A stretch of DNA of 64,000 nt from an uncultured bacterium (GTDB lineage: Bacteria; Cyanobacteriota; Vampirovibrionia; Gastranaerophilales; Gastranaerophilaceae): assembly GCA_949035555.1 (NCBI GenBank), contig CAROLD010000002.1, forward strand, positions 62,001 to 126,000, in the 5' to 3' direction. The first letter of the stretch is position 1. Every line of letters starts with the position of its first letter. The position numbers and the translations under genes are program-made. Below the pieces are notes generated by a model. It saw nothing but the letters and a program-made list of their open reading frames with translations, was not told the origin of the DNA and searched no databases. Positions 24,758 through 33,876 of the stretch are shown in pieces.

Positions 24758-25150
24758 TCATTTTTCCATATAATCATCGAAGGATTTTATATTAACCTTG
24801 TATCCGCATCCTTCGTGAAGTTTGCCCGGATATGAAATTCTTTTTGCAGGGTATTTACGGCACATCCGCGGACGATGCTTGTAATCCGAGCATAACCCTT
24901 CAGAGGTCACAAGTTTGCAGGCAAAAATTAAATTCCCGAACTCGTCTTTACCTTTTATATAAAACCTTTTGTATGCAGGAAAAAGCATTTGCATGATTTT
25001 GAATTCGTTTTCAGTATAAGTGTCAACACTGTACATATAATTACAGCATTTACCGCATTTTTTACACTCTCCCGTAATCTCGTAAGACATTTTTTCGGGA
25101 ACTAAATATGACAAAAGTTCGTAAATTATTGATTTAATAAAATCCAGCAT
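24758..25150 (-). CDS. YkgJ-family cysteine cluster protein
   Basis: 130 residues. The pattern CKKCGKCCNY, then ACKLV...CSDYKHRPRMCRKYP and GCGYKV, is that of the CxxCxxCC (YkgJ/UPF0153) family, thought to bind zinc or an iron-sulfur cluster. The N-terminal FIKSIIYELLSYLVP may lie along the membrane. A second member lies at 45707. The function of the family is not well known. Divergent from the MCE gene. Confidence 0.75.
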   Translation of the reverse strand: MLDFIKSIIYELLSYLVPEKMSYEITGECKKCGKCCNYMYSVDTYTENEFKIMQMLFPAYKRFYIKGKDEFGNLIFACKLVTSEGLCSDYKHRPRMCRKYPAKRISYPGKLHEGCGYKVNIKSFDDYMEK

Positions 25151-25183
25151 CTTAATAATATATTATAAATCAAAAATTTTGTG

Positions 25184-25196
25184 TATAATACTAAGT
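25184..25196 (+). promoter_or_regulatory. -10 box of a candidate leaderless message (MCE gene)
   Basis: TATAAT at 25184-25189 and seven bases to ATG 25197, with no ribosome binding site. The -35 region is poor. Confidence 0.5.
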
Positions 25197-25871
25197 ATGA
25201 AGAGATTTGATAACATGCGTACATATGCTTGGCTTGAGTTTGTCATCTGGCTCATTATAGTTGCGGCGGTTGTTCTCGGGTTTAGGTATCACCATTACAA
25301 AGTTCAAAAACAGTACAAAAGTTATCAAATATTTATGGAAGATGTTGATGGTCTGATTGCAGGTTCTCCTGTAAAATTTTTAGGTGTCCAGATTGGTTAT
25401 GTAAAAAAAATCAGAGTAATCTCTTCAAATGTATATATAAAATTTGTTATTACGCAAAAAGGTTTAGTCTTGCCTGTCGGTTCCATTGCAACAGTTGAAG
25501 CTTCGGGGCTCGGCGGTTCAAAATCTCTTGAAATCTATCCGCCTCCTAAAAATCAATCTGCAGACAAAATTATTGCGACAAAAGACCCGACAAGACTTGG
25601 TAAAGTCATGAGCTTATTTGAAGATATTTTCAGAGAACTTGACGTAATCTTCACAACAATGAGCTACGCAGGTAATCAGCTTGATTATGAAAACAGCATA
25701 CAAAAAAATCTTGTTGAACCCGAAGATATGAAAGAAGGGTTAATCAGATTTGAAAAAAGTATTGATTCAGTTATGGAATTAGATAAGAAATTTAAAAATA
25801 GTGTTAAGGGGAAAAATAAACAATACAGGGGTGATAATGATGAATATGAACAAAGTGAAAGTGATAAATAA
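25197..25871 (+). CDS. MCE-domain protein (MlaD-like)
   Basis: About 224 residues: one N-terminal membrane helix (WLEFVIWLIIVAAVVLGF) followed by an MCE domain with FMEDVDGLIAGSPVKFLGVQ and VEASGLGGSKSLEI, then a coiled hydrophilic tail. MCE proteins form hexameric lipid-carrying rings between inner and outer membranes (Mla/Tgd systems). No MlaE permease or MlaF ATPase is adjacent. The next gene, upp, starts inside its end. A start at 25215 is possible too; the TTG-extended frame is rejected because it covers the -10 box. Confidence 0.8.
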   Translation: MKRFDNMRTYAWLEFVIWLIIVAAVVLGFRYHHYKVQKQYKSYQIFMEDVDGLIAGSPVKFLGVQIGYVKKIRVISSNVYIKFVITQKGLVLPVGSIATVEASGLGGSKSLEIYPPPKNQSADKIIATKDPTRLGKVMSLFEDIFRELDVIFTTMSYAGNQLDYENSIQKNLVEPEDMKEGLIRFEKSIDSVMELDKKFKNSVKGKNKQYRGDNDEYEQSESDK

Positions 25872-26493
25872 TCCCGTTGTACTTTTAAATTTATGTACAA
25901 TGAGAGATAAAAACACTGACAGCCAGGGAGTCAGGATTGCAACAAGAAAAATTACACGCTGTTTGCTTTATGAAGCCGCAAAAAACTTACCGCTTGTAGA
26001 AAAAGAAGTCACAACACCACTTACTACATTCACCGCAAAAACGGTTGATCCTGATATTAATTTAATTATTTCTCCTATTTTGAGAGCGGGATTAATTTTT
26101 ACAGACGAAGCAATTGATATTCTGCCTCAAGCCACAATCCGCCACATCGGAATGTACAGGGACGAAACAACCCTAAAACCTGTATGGTACTATAATAAAG
26201 TTCCTATGGATGCCCCAAATCCCGAAAAATTTTACATCTATATTACAGACCCTATGCTTGCTACAGGAAATTCACTCCTTGCGGCTATTGATTTATATAC
26301 AGCAAAAGGAATTCCTGTTGAAAATATTAAATGTATATGTATAATCGCGGCACCCCAAGGTATTGAAAATATTCAAAGCCATTATCCTGATATTGAAATC
26401 ATAACTGCGGCAGTAGATGACCATTTGAATGAAAAGGGCTATATAGTACCTGGTATGGGCGATGCCGGAGACAGAATTTTTAACACCATTTAA
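25837..26493 (+). CDS. upp: Uracil phosphoribosyltransferase
   Basis: About 218 residues. KVKVINNPVVLLNLCTMRDK and the PRPP loop DPMLATGNS, together with the uracil-binding end GYIVPGMGDAGDRIFNT, identify UPRTase. It converts uracil and PRPP to UMP in pyrimidine salvage. The PRPP loop has Asn in place of the usual second Gly (GNS rather than GGS). Start ATG 25837 is preceded by AGGGGTG and overlaps the MCE gene by 35 bases, so translation is probably coupled. Confidence 0.92.
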   Translation: MMNMNKVKVINNPVVLLNLCTMRDKNTDSQGVRIATRKITRCLLYEAAKNLPLVEKEVTTPLTTFTAKTVDPDINLIISPILRAGLIFTDEAIDILPQATIRHIGMYRDETTLKPVWYYNKVPMDAPNPEKFYIYITDPMLATGNSLLAAIDLYTAKGIPVENIKCICIIAAPQGIENIQSHYPDIEIITAAVDDHLNEKGYIVPGMGDAGDRIFNTI

Positions 26494-26569
26494 TCTTTCT
26501 TAATATAAAGTTAAAGTTTTATTCGGAATATGCCGATATCATCCTTGTGTAATGCTATGGAGAAATAAA

Positions 26570-28681
26570 ATGACTCAAGGTGCAAAAGGTATAGGTGCAG
26601 CAGGTAAAGCTAATACAACTGCAAGAACAAATCAACAGAAGAGAAACTTCCCGACAGATGCAGCTCTGAAAAAAATTGCTCAAGAGATGAAAATATCTGT
26701 TCAGGAACTTAAAACAAGGATAAAAGTATCCGAAGTTCCTCAAAACAGAAAAAGTATTTACGGACTTGCAGATAACAACAAGATGGATATGAAGACTTTC
26801 TGTGCATTGAATGGTATTGACCACTCAAAATGGCGTGACTATAAAGCTAAAGCCGGAGAGACTTTTTACATAATCACAGAACCTGAAATTAAAAAAACTG
26901 CGGCAAAACAAAATACTCAACCGCAGGTGCAGCCTAAACAAACTCCAAAACCTGCACCACAATCAACACAAACACCCGCAAAAAAAGTTAAAACATACAC
27001 TCCTGCGGGACTTGGGCAGGCAATTTATGCAAAATCCGAAGAATATTACGGAGCTGTCGGCAAGCAGGATTTTGACAGGCTAATTAATGCAATAAATTCT
27101 AAAAACGCCTCTGCAATTATAAAAGCTTATACTAAAAACCCTGAAAATGATGGTAAAGAAAGTTTGATAAAAACCATAACCAGTGAATACAAAAGTGATA
27201 AGCAAGCACGTAAAAATGCAGTTATGCATATCTATGACGCCCTTGCACAAGAAAAAGGCACCCCCGCTGTAATTCGCGAAGGGTTCAAAAAGGAGCTTGA
27301 TGAACAATTTGATTCTTGGGGCAGAGTAAGCACCAAACAACTTGACGAAACTATTAACCGTATGATGGCATCTCCGACCGAACTTGCCCAAAAGATGAAA
27401 AATGATATTCACGGCAAATGGGGCGCTGTCGGAAGAGAATCTTTTAATGAATTAACAGCTCTGGTAACGCCAAAAAACGCAGAACAGGTTATTAAAGCTT
27501 ACAATGATTTAAAAACAGGAGAATCATTGATTGAAGGAATTACAAGCGAAGTAAGAAGCTCTAAAGATGAGCGTAAAGATGCAGTCATGCATATTTATAA
27601 TGCTCTTGCAAAACAAAAAAATGTTCCGACAAAAACCAAAGAAGAATTTCAAAATGAACTTAATGCACAATTCAAATCCTACGGCATGGTTGATACAAAA
27701 AAACTTGATGAAATTATTAATGGAATAATTTCAAATAATAAAAATATCGCCCAAACACATACTGCCGAACAAACAAATTCTTCTGCCAAAATTTCAAATA
27801 ACAAAACAGTCGTAAAACTTACAAAATCCGGCAAAGACATTACAGTTTCAGACCTCCAGCGCGGAGCTATATCCTCTGCAAAAAAAGAAGCAAAAGAGAA
27901 TTTCAAACAATACTGTAGATCTAACGGAATAAAATATAATGAAAACCTGTTAGACCTTGCACCAATGGAACGATTGCCCGAACCTGTAGTAAAAAACGGT
28001 AAGATAGTTGCTAAAGAAAGTGATTTATTAAAACCAACCACAACACCAAACGGTAAAGTAGTTGTAATAAACCCCGGTCATGGCGGCTATAGTTCAAGAA
28101 CAGGATATTTTGATCCCGGTTCATATAGTTTTATCAAAAAAGGAAACGGCAAATACGCACCGCTTCTTGAGTACGATAAGATGAAAGACTACGGAGATGA
28201 CCTTGCAGAAAGACTTAGAGCACAGGGCTATGCGGTTGTAATAACAAGTGCTCACGCTCAAACAGTTTCTGATCAAAAGTCAATGGAAAATATTATAAAC
28301 CGCTTACATAACGGAACAAAAGGCGGCAAAAAATATGCAAAATCAGACATTGCATTTATTTCGCTTCACGCAGATTCCGACCCTGGCAAATCAGGAACAG
28401 GTGTATGCTTTGACCCCCAATTCCAAAATGATACCCGATTTGCCAAAATCCTTAACAATAATCTGAACGAAGAAGAATGGGTTAAATCAAATGTATCAGA
28501 GAGAAAATGGGGTTCAAACGGAATTCAGGTGCTTCACCAGACAGAACAAAACCCCTCAGTTTTAGTCGAGGTCGAATATGTTAACGGAAGCAAGAGCAAA
28601 AATCTTGATTCTCGTGAATACAAAAATAGATTTAACAAAAAATTAACCGAAGGCTTAAATGAGTATTTCGGAATAAAATAA
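26570..28681 (+). CDS. N-acetylmuramoyl-L-alanine amidase with duplicated N-terminal domain
   Basis: About 703 residues. The C-terminal 210 residues are an Amidase_3 zinc domain: VVVINPGHGGYS (first His), LEYDKMKDYGDDLAERL with a Glu ligand, FISLHADSD (second His) and VLVEVEYVNG (catalytic Glu). Residues about 150-385 hold two copies of a domain of about 115 residues; each copy has WGAVGRESF- or YGAVGKQDF-like, AVMHIY(D/N)ALA and EFQNELNAQF-like segments. There is no signal peptide. ATG 26570 has GGAG upstream. The next gene encodes a lysozyme, so the two could together cut peptide and sugar links of peptidoglycan. Confidence 0.85.
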   Translation: MTQGAKGIGAAGKANTTARTNQQKRNFPTDAALKKIAQEMKISVQELKTRIKVSEVPQNRKSIYGLADNNKMDMKTFCALNGIDHSKWRDYKAKAGETFYIITEPEIKKTAAKQNTQPQVQPKQTPKPAPQSTQTPAKKVKTYTPAGLGQAIYAKSEEYYGAVGKQDFDRLINAINSKNASAIIKAYTKNPENDGKESLIKTITSEYKSDKQARKNAVMHIYDALAQEKGTPAVIREGFKKELDEQFDSWGRVSTKQLDETINRMMASPTELAQKMKNDIHGKWGAVGRESFNELTALVTPKNAEQVIKAYNDLKTGESLIEGITSEVRSSKDERKDAVMHIYNALAKQKNVPTKTKEEFQNELNAQFKSYGMVDTKKLDEIINGIISNNKNIAQTHTAEQTNSSAKISNNKTVVKLTKSGKDITVSDLQRGAISSAKKEAKENFKQYCRSNGIKYNENLLDLAPMERLPEPVVKNGKIVAKESDLLKPTTTPNGKVVVINPGHGGYSSRTGYFDPGSYSFIKKGNGKYAPLLEYDKMKDYGDDLAERLRAQGYAVVITSAHAQTVSDQKSMENIINRLHNGTKGGKKYAKSDIAFISLHADSDPGKSGTGVCFDPQFQNDTRFAKILNNNLNEEEWVKSNVSERKWGSNGIQVLHQTEQNPSVLVEVEYVNGSKSKNLDSREYKNRFNKKLTEGLNEYFGIK

Positions 28682-28690
28682 AGGTGTAAA

Positions 28691-29752
28691 ATGGACTGGT
28701 TATCAAAATTATATAATTACATAAAAGTTAAAGTTACAGGAGAAAACACACCATCTGCAAAAGCTCAAAGTGCAGGTACTAAAAAACCTGTTTTTAACGG
28801 TAAAAAAAATACCCCGCACCCGAATGAAATCACGATGACAAAAGAATTATCGGACGAACAAATTCAAACACAACAAACACGTGCAAAATACATAACAACC
28901 GTAAAAAATTCGCCTTACAAAATAAAAAGCGGTGATAACCCCGCAAAAATTGCACAAAAATTCGGGGTAGAAGAACGCACGCTTCTGGCAATTAATGGAC
29001 TTACTCATGAAACCGCAAAGAAAATCAGACCCGGACAGACCTTAAAAATTCCTGACACAAAAAAGATTAAAAATGTAAAAAACCTCAACGATGTTGCAAA
29101 ATCTATGGGTGTAAGTCTTGATTTTGTGAAAAAATTAAAACGTGTTGAAGACAAAGGCGAACTTCCTGAAAATAAATTCCACAACACCCCATACAAAGAT
29201 AAAGGCGGGGTTGAGACAATCGGCATAGGTCATGTGGTAAAAAAAGGAGAACCAAGACAGCTTACAAACGCACAGGTATGCGAGCTCTGCGCAAAAGATC
29301 TTCTGCGTATGGAAGATAATTTATGCACCCTTCTCGGTGAAAAAAATTACCAAAAGCTTCCGCAAAGTATGAAAGAAGCGTTATTAGACATGACTTTTAA
29401 CAAAGGAACCGCAATAATTGAAGATACTCCCGGGCTTTTATACTGCTTGAAATCAGGCAAGTACGAAGCCGCAATTAATAAATTTACCAACAATAAATCA
29501 GCAAAAACCAAACAAGAAATGAGCGGATTATCAAAACGCCGTCTTTTTGATATTTCAATTGCAGTCAAGATGTACAACGGCAAAATTCCACAATCCAACA
29601 AAAATACTGCACAGCAGGTTTATAACAGAGGGATACAGCTTCTTCGCGCAGAATGCCAAAAAGAAGGTAAAAACTTTGCACACCAGCTTGCAGGATACAA
29701 CAAAGATGTCCAAAGCTACTTAGGAAATAATATTAAACTTATAACGAAGTAA
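28691..29752 (+). CDS. LysM and GH24 (T4-type) lysozyme protein
   Basis: 353 residues. LysM domain at about 75-117 (YKIKSGDNPAKIAQKFGV, then LAINGL and PGQTLKIP). The GH24 lysozyme domain begins near residue 150: KRVED with the catalytic Glu, YKDKGG with the Asp and ETIGIGHVV with the Thr match the Glu-Asp-Thr triad of T4 lysozyme. It cleaves MurNAc-GlcNAc bonds. There is no signal peptide. It lies nine bases after the amidase gene. Its 3' end overlaps the convergent asparaginase gene by 14 bases. Confidence 0.87.
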   Translation: MDWLSKLYNYIKVKVTGENTPSAKAQSAGTKKPVFNGKKNTPHPNEITMTKELSDEQIQTQQTRAKYITTVKNSPYKIKSGDNPAKIAQKFGVEERTLLAINGLTHETAKKIRPGQTLKIPDTKKIKNVKNLNDVAKSMGVSLDFVKKLKRVEDKGELPENKFHNTPYKDKGGVETIGIGHVVKKGEPRQLTNAQVCELCAKDLLRMEDNLCTLLGEKNYQKLPQSMKEALLDMTFNKGTAIIEDTPGLLYCLKSGKYEAAINKFTNNKSAKTKQEMSGLSKRRLFDISIAVKMYNGKIPQSNKNTAQQVYNRGIQLLRAECQKEGKNFAHQLAGYNKDVQSYLGNNIKLITK

Positions 29753-30695
29753 TTATTTCGCCGATTTTTTCGCCGTGTATTGTTGTAATATCATGCGAAA
29801 CTTCAATATTACCCCAGTGGAGATTATTGATTAAGTCAATTGTAACAATTTCGCGTGCTTCCATATTGGAATCACAAATTTTAACAATAAAACCTTCTTC
29901 CAGTTCAGTATTCACAACCACGCAAAGTCCGCCTGCACCAACTTTTGCAATAAGACATTTTGAATTAGCAATAATTTTGGTATCAGTTCTGTTTTCACCG
30001 CCGATAGTGTAAGCGTGTTTCAAAAATGCATTCTTAATTTTTTGATATTTAGGGTCACAAAACAAATTCAAAAAACCCGTTACGATATTTGCAAGCGGCA
30101 TTGAATAAATAGGAACTCCGCATCCGTCTTTTGTTACAGGGTAATCTGTTTTTACTTCGCAAAGTTCGTAAATTCTTTTCTTAATCTCTTTTTGCAGGGG
30201 ATGATTTATGTTGTCATAATTTTCCATATCCCAGTCATTGAGCTTGCAAAGCCCGAGCATCATGGCATGTTTACCTGAACAATTGTTATGAAGTGCGTTT
30301 GCTTTTTCACCATGCAAAAGCAAATCATCCTGTGCAGTTCTGGAAATCGGCTGATGATTTCCGCATTTTAACTTTTCAACAGGAATATCAAATTTTTCCA
30401 TAATTCTGCGGACAATATCAATATGCACTTTTTCACCAGCATGAGATGCTGAACAAATTGCAATCTCTTCTTCTGTGAGATTAAATTTTTCATCCAGTCC
30501 GTAATCAATTAAAAGCGCGGCTTGCAAAGGTTTTGCACAAGAACGAAGATAGAAAGGATAATTTTTATCTTCCCCGATTTTTTCTACAACTCTTGTCTTA
30601 TCCGCACGGACAACATAGCCGAAATGTTCCTGTTCAATCAGCCCGTCTCTATTATATGTCACCAATTTTGCCGGTTCGGTATTGATATTAGTCAT
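29739..30695 (-). CDS. L-asparaginase II family protein
   Basis: 318 residues of the Rhizobium etli type (asparaginase II), unrelated to the E. coli AnsA/B fold. Signatures: YLRSCAKPLQA near residue 50, ASHAGEKVHI, NNCSGKHAMML and KDGCGVPIYSMPL. It would hydrolyse asparagine to aspartate and ammonia. Aspartate feeds NadB among others. It starts within the last eight bases of the upstream gene, suggesting translational coupling. Confidence 0.85.
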   Translation of the reverse strand: MTNINTEPAKLVTYNRDGLIEQEHFGYVVRADKTRVVEKIGEDKNYPFYLRSCAKPLQAALLIDYGLDEKFNLTEEEIAICSASHAGEKVHIDIVRRIMEKFDIPVEKLKCGNHQPISRTAQDDLLLHGEKANALHNNCSGKHAMMLGLCKLNDWDMENYDNINHPLQKEIKKRIYELCEVKTDYPVTKDGCGVPIYSMPLANIVTGFLNLFCDPKYQKIKNAFLKHAYTIGGENRTDTKIIANSKCLIAKVGAGGLCVVVNTELEEGFIVKICDSNMEAREIVTIDLINNLHWGNIEVSHDITTIHGEKIGEIITSL

Positions 30696-31398
30696 TGTTT
30701 TTCACCATTGTTAGTAATTGATTTAACTTGTTTTTCAACATAAGATTCTCACGTTTTAAATCTTCTATTTGTTTTTCGTAATTATCAGTAATCTTTGCGT
30801 ATTCCTGATGAATTTTAGGGATTTCATTGTGGTCTAAAATAAAACGTTTTTTGGCTTCTTCTTTTATTTCTAGGATTTTATCAATCTGTTTTTGAGAAAT
30901 TAATCCCATATCCACAAGAGTTTGAGCCAGATTTCTCGGTTCATACGGAGTTTCCTCAACACTATCGAGCTGTTCTGTAGAGATTACACCGTCATTGACC
31001 AGGTATTCGCCTGTAGAATATTTACCTGCAAGAAGTCCTGCAATATTCAGAATTCGTGAATCGTCAGGGATTTGCATATAACCTTCATCAACACAGAAAA
31101 GGAAATAATTCGCGATTTCTTCCATTGACATGTAAGTATTTAATACAATATCAGAAATACTTGAGTCTCTGTCAGCATAATTCAACATGTTATAAATATT
31201 ATTGTCAAAACTTGATTTTTTATAATCAAGTTCACATTTGCCTTTATATGTCAAAACAGGTTTGTAAGTTGCAAAAACATAAGCAATATCATCACCTTTG
31301 CCGACATCTTCCGACAACTTCACATAAATAATTTCTTTAACCCAATTAGGAAAATTAGATAACTTAGCCAAAAACTGTTCTAAAAAATCTCTCTGCAC
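30688..31398 (-). CDS. Unknown protein with C-terminal coiled coil
   Basis: 236 residues, beginning with GTG at 31398 with AGGGGG before it. Residues 125-180 contain two repeats of a helical type (NDGVISTEQLDS, VDMGLISQKQIDKIL), similar to the N-terminal helix pairs of GspE/PilB-type proteins. The last 40 residues form a coiled coil (YEKQIEDLKRENLMLKNKL). No signal peptide. Possibly a regulator or scaffold. Followed by asparaginase with an eight-base overlap. Confidence 0.55.
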   Translation of the reverse strand: MQRDFLEQFLAKLSNFPNWVKEIIYVKLSEDVGKGDDIAYVFATYKPVLTYKGKCELDYKKSSFDNNIYNMLNYADRDSSISDIVLNTYMSMEEIANYFLFCVDEGYMQIPDDSRILNIAGLLAGKYSTGEYLVNDGVISTEQLDSVEETPYEPRNLAQTLVDMGLISQKQIDKILEIKEEAKKRFILDHNEIPKIHQEYAKITDNYEKQIEDLKRENLMLKNKLNQLLTMVKNND

Positions 31399-31466
31399 AA
31401 CTGCCCCCTGTAACTAAACTGTATTTTATCATTAAACGAGCATAAAGTCCAGTCCTGAGGTAATTA

Positions 31467-33020
31467 TCACTTAACATCAATAGCGGAAAGCTGGCGCATT
31501 TTTGTATTAATTTCATTCATTAAATTTATATTTTCAGTCTGACGGGCATACTTTTGCGCCTTAGATAACAAATTATAAGCCTTATTGAGGTTATTAAATT
31601 CCACCATGATATCAGCCGCCGCAACGTAATTTTGCGCGATTTTTGACGGCGACTCTGCGGTTGTATAATTTTTTACAGCTTTAGAGTATGATTTCAAAGC
31701 CTTTTCAGGATCTTCAAACTTCAAATGTGCATTTGCAGTATTTGAAGCAACAAAACCTCTCAAATTATAATTAGAAGTTTCATCAGCAAGTCCTGCGGCT
31801 GTTTCATAGTAATCAAACGCTTCTTTTTCGTACATATCAGTATAAATATTACCGATTTTTGTCAATGAAGCAGATTGTGCAGGAAGATTTTCAGCTTCAC
31901 CCGCGTAAGAAACAGTTGTAACATAATGTTCCAAAGCCGGTGTAATCTGGTTTACATCATCATAAATTTGTGCCATTGAATAGTGAGCTTTTGTTTTAAC
32001 ATTTTCATCTTTTGACAATTTTGCGGCTTGATTATAGCTTTTCAAAGCCTGTGCAAGATAGTCATGGTCATCATAGATTTTGCCCACTTCGTAATAGATT
32101 TTTCCGGAAGTTTCAGTGTCATCAAGCTCCATTGCTCGATTAAGCGCCTGTTCAAAAGACCTGATAGCATTTTCGGGGTCTTTGGCATAAGCATATTTTT
32201 TTGCCTGAATAAATAATGATTTTAACTGCTTATCCTGCGGGATTTTTGTCCCTGTAGAAGGAGAGGCAACAGAAATAGGAATTACATTTGAATTTTCTTC
32301 GCTTGACGCTTGAGGAATTTCTTGCGATTGAGAAGTTTCATGCAATTCTTCGCTGCGTTTAGTCTGGCTGGTTGTTCCGTCAGGGAATTTTACCAGAAAT
32401 CTTTCGTTAACATCATCTTCGTTATATTTGAAATCTATCTGCTGCATAAACAGGGTATCAACCCATTTTTCTACAACATTAGATTCTTTATTAAGGGTTT
32501 CAGAAATATGTCTGTCTAAAATTGAAGACGCATTTTTAAGGTTGGATTTTATAAGCTTAACATTCGGATTATCTTTTTTAACCTGCTTTTCAATCAATAC
32601 AAGATATCCGTCAACCTCTTCTTTTAAGTCATCAGGCGTGCCAATTGCAATAGCTGTATTATTAAAATCTCTGAGAATTTGTGCAATATTAATTTTACTG
32701 TCAATTTTATTTTGCGCGGCATTATTAACCGGCTCAGCAGGAGCGGTTTGAGGCTTTGCCGTCTGATTATTATTGATACTTACACTACTGTAAGCACTTG
32801 GTGCAACATTAAATTTTTGTTCATAAGCAGGGGTATAAGCGGGAGTTTTCTGCTCAACATATTGAAGCCCTTTGCTTTTAGAATTCTGATTGGATTCCTG
32901 TTGACGTTCAGCATTAGCCGCAGAAGACTTTTTCTCTTCATCTTCGCGCTTTTTGACCGTCTGCTGTCTATCTTGATTGACATATGGTCTTTGGAATATG
33001 TTAGTTAAACTCAATCCCAT
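31467..33020 (-). CDS. TPR-repeat protein
   Basis: 517 residues. The first 120 are low-complexity and basic/Gln/Asn-rich. The region from 265 to the end carries about six tetratricopeptide repeats: KYAYAKDPENAIRSFEQALN, YEVGKIYDDHDYLAQALKSY, HYSMAQIYDDVNQITPALEH and more. No signal peptide is seen. TPR arrays mediate protein contacts; the partner is unknown. It forms a minus-strand cluster with the next two genes, 68 bases apart. Confidence 0.65.
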   Translation of the reverse strand: MGLSLTNIFQRPYVNQDRQQTVKKREDEEKKSSAANAERQQESNQNSKSKGLQYVEQKTPAYTPAYEQKFNVAPSAYSSVSINNNQTAKPQTAPAEPVNNAAQNKIDSKINIAQILRDFNNTAIAIGTPDDLKEEVDGYLVLIEKQVKKDNPNVKLIKSNLKNASSILDRHISETLNKESNVVEKWVDTLFMQQIDFKYNEDDVNERFLVKFPDGTTSQTKRSEELHETSQSQEIPQASSEENSNVIPISVASPSTGTKIPQDKQLKSLFIQAKKYAYAKDPENAIRSFEQALNRAMELDDTETSGKIYYEVGKIYDDHDYLAQALKSYNQAAKLSKDENVKTKAHYSMAQIYDDVNQITPALEHYVTTVSYAGEAENLPAQSASLTKIGNIYTDMYEKEAFDYYETAAGLADETSNYNLRGFVASNTANAHLKFEDPEKALKSYSKAVKNYTTAESPSKIAQNYVAAADIMVEFNNLNKAYNLLSKAQKYARQTENINLMNEINTKMRQLSAIDVK

Positions 33021-33147
33021 ATCTTGTTAAATGCACCTTCAAGCCTGATATATACACTATATTTTTAGCATAATTCCGGAATTAATCCGTCATACTTTCG
33101 TATGATTTTTGCCATGTTTTATTTAAGTTTTTTTAGTAAAAAGTCAA

Positions 33148-33217
33148 GGGGGGGTAAATGTTGCCACCAGTTATATTGTAATGTGCAGAATTTTTGTCGG
33201 ACGGGGGAACATCCTGC
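33148..33217 (-). repeat. Dispersed intergenic repeat, copy D
   Basis: The reverse complement contains CCCCCGTCCG, TTCTGCACATTACAATATAA and CTGGTGGCAACATTTACCCC, matching copies B and C with more divergence. It lies in the 289-base gap between a minus-strand and a plus-strand gene, upstream of both. Confidence 0.6.
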
Positions 33218-33259
33218 CGGTTATAATTTTAACAAATGTAAACAAATTGACAAAACACC

Positions 33260-33288
33260 ATGACAAATGTGTTCTATTATTTTATTAT
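33260..33288 (+). promoter_or_regulatory. Candidate promoter of the 33.3 kb gene
   Basis: ATGACA (33260-33265), 17 bases, TATTAT (33283-33288), then a short leader with GGAGG (33301-33305). Confidence 0.45.
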
Positions 33289-33309
33289 CAATTTATATTC
33301 GGAGGTAGA

Positions 33310-33813
33310 ATGTTAGAACAATTACAAAATAAATCCGGTTTTGATTTAACTTCTAAAAGCGCGTTTTCAAATGAAAATGATACATTTACTTCCCGTTCAT
33401 TTGCCGCTCTTTTAGCTAAAAATAATGTTCCTGCTTCTCACAAAAGAATTGCGGACAACTATCTTATTATTAAAAAAGTTTTTAAATTTCAGGCTTGTTT
33501 GAGCAGAATTTCTAATGTTGAAAAAGCTCTGCTTGAAAAATATGATTTCAATATCTTAGAATTCACTACTATGAAACAAATGTATGATGAATTGGCGCTT
33601 TTACAAAAATGGTCAATATCTGAAAATCAAGAATTAAGAGAGGCTTCTGATAATATTCTTATTATAAGAGTGAAAGAATTGAAATTCTTAGAAGCAAGTC
33701 GTTATGCTTCTGTTTCTAACGAAATTTACAACGGTTACAAAGCTTTAGAACAGTACTTGAAAGAAATAAGTAAGTTTCAAACTCTTGAAACTCTCAGAAC
33801 TCTGAATTTCTAA
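33310..33813 (+). CDS. Unknown soluble helical protein
   Basis: 167 residues. ATG 33310 is preceded by GGAGG; a longer frame to 33181 only reads the repeat. The sequence is almost all alpha-helical (FAALLAKNNVPASHKRIADN, FQACLSRISNVEKALLEKYD). No motif, signal peptide or membrane helix is recognised. The gene has its own promoter and shares a terminator with convergent ferritin. Probably lineage-specific. Confidence 0.6.
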   Translation: MLEQLQNKSGFDLTSKSAFSNENDTFTSRSFAALLAKNNVPASHKRIADNYLIIKKVFKFQACLSRISNVEKALLEKYDFNILEFTTMKQMYDELALLQKWSISENQELREASDNILIIRVKELKFLEASRYASVSNEIYNGYKALEQYLKEISKFQTLETLRTLNF

Positions 33814-33828
33814 AATAATTACAACATT

Positions 33829-33860
33829 AAAAAGGCGGGATTTTCTAATCCCGCCTTTTT
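33829..33860. terminator. Bidirectional terminator
   Basis: A 14-bp stem (AAAAAGGCGGGATT with AATCCCGCCTTTTT, loop TTCT) between convergent genes, with A and T runs on both sides. Confidence 0.88.
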
Positions 33861-33876
33861 AAAATTATTTAAAGAA

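Noticed and set aside
26570..29752. Prophage remnant explaining the lysozyme and amidase
   Set aside because: No capsid, tail, integrase or holin genes are nearby and base composition matches the chromosome around it.
33181..33309. N-terminal extension of the 33.3 kb gene
   Set aside because: It only reads through the dispersed repeat and promoter; ATG 33310 has a perfect GGAGG site.
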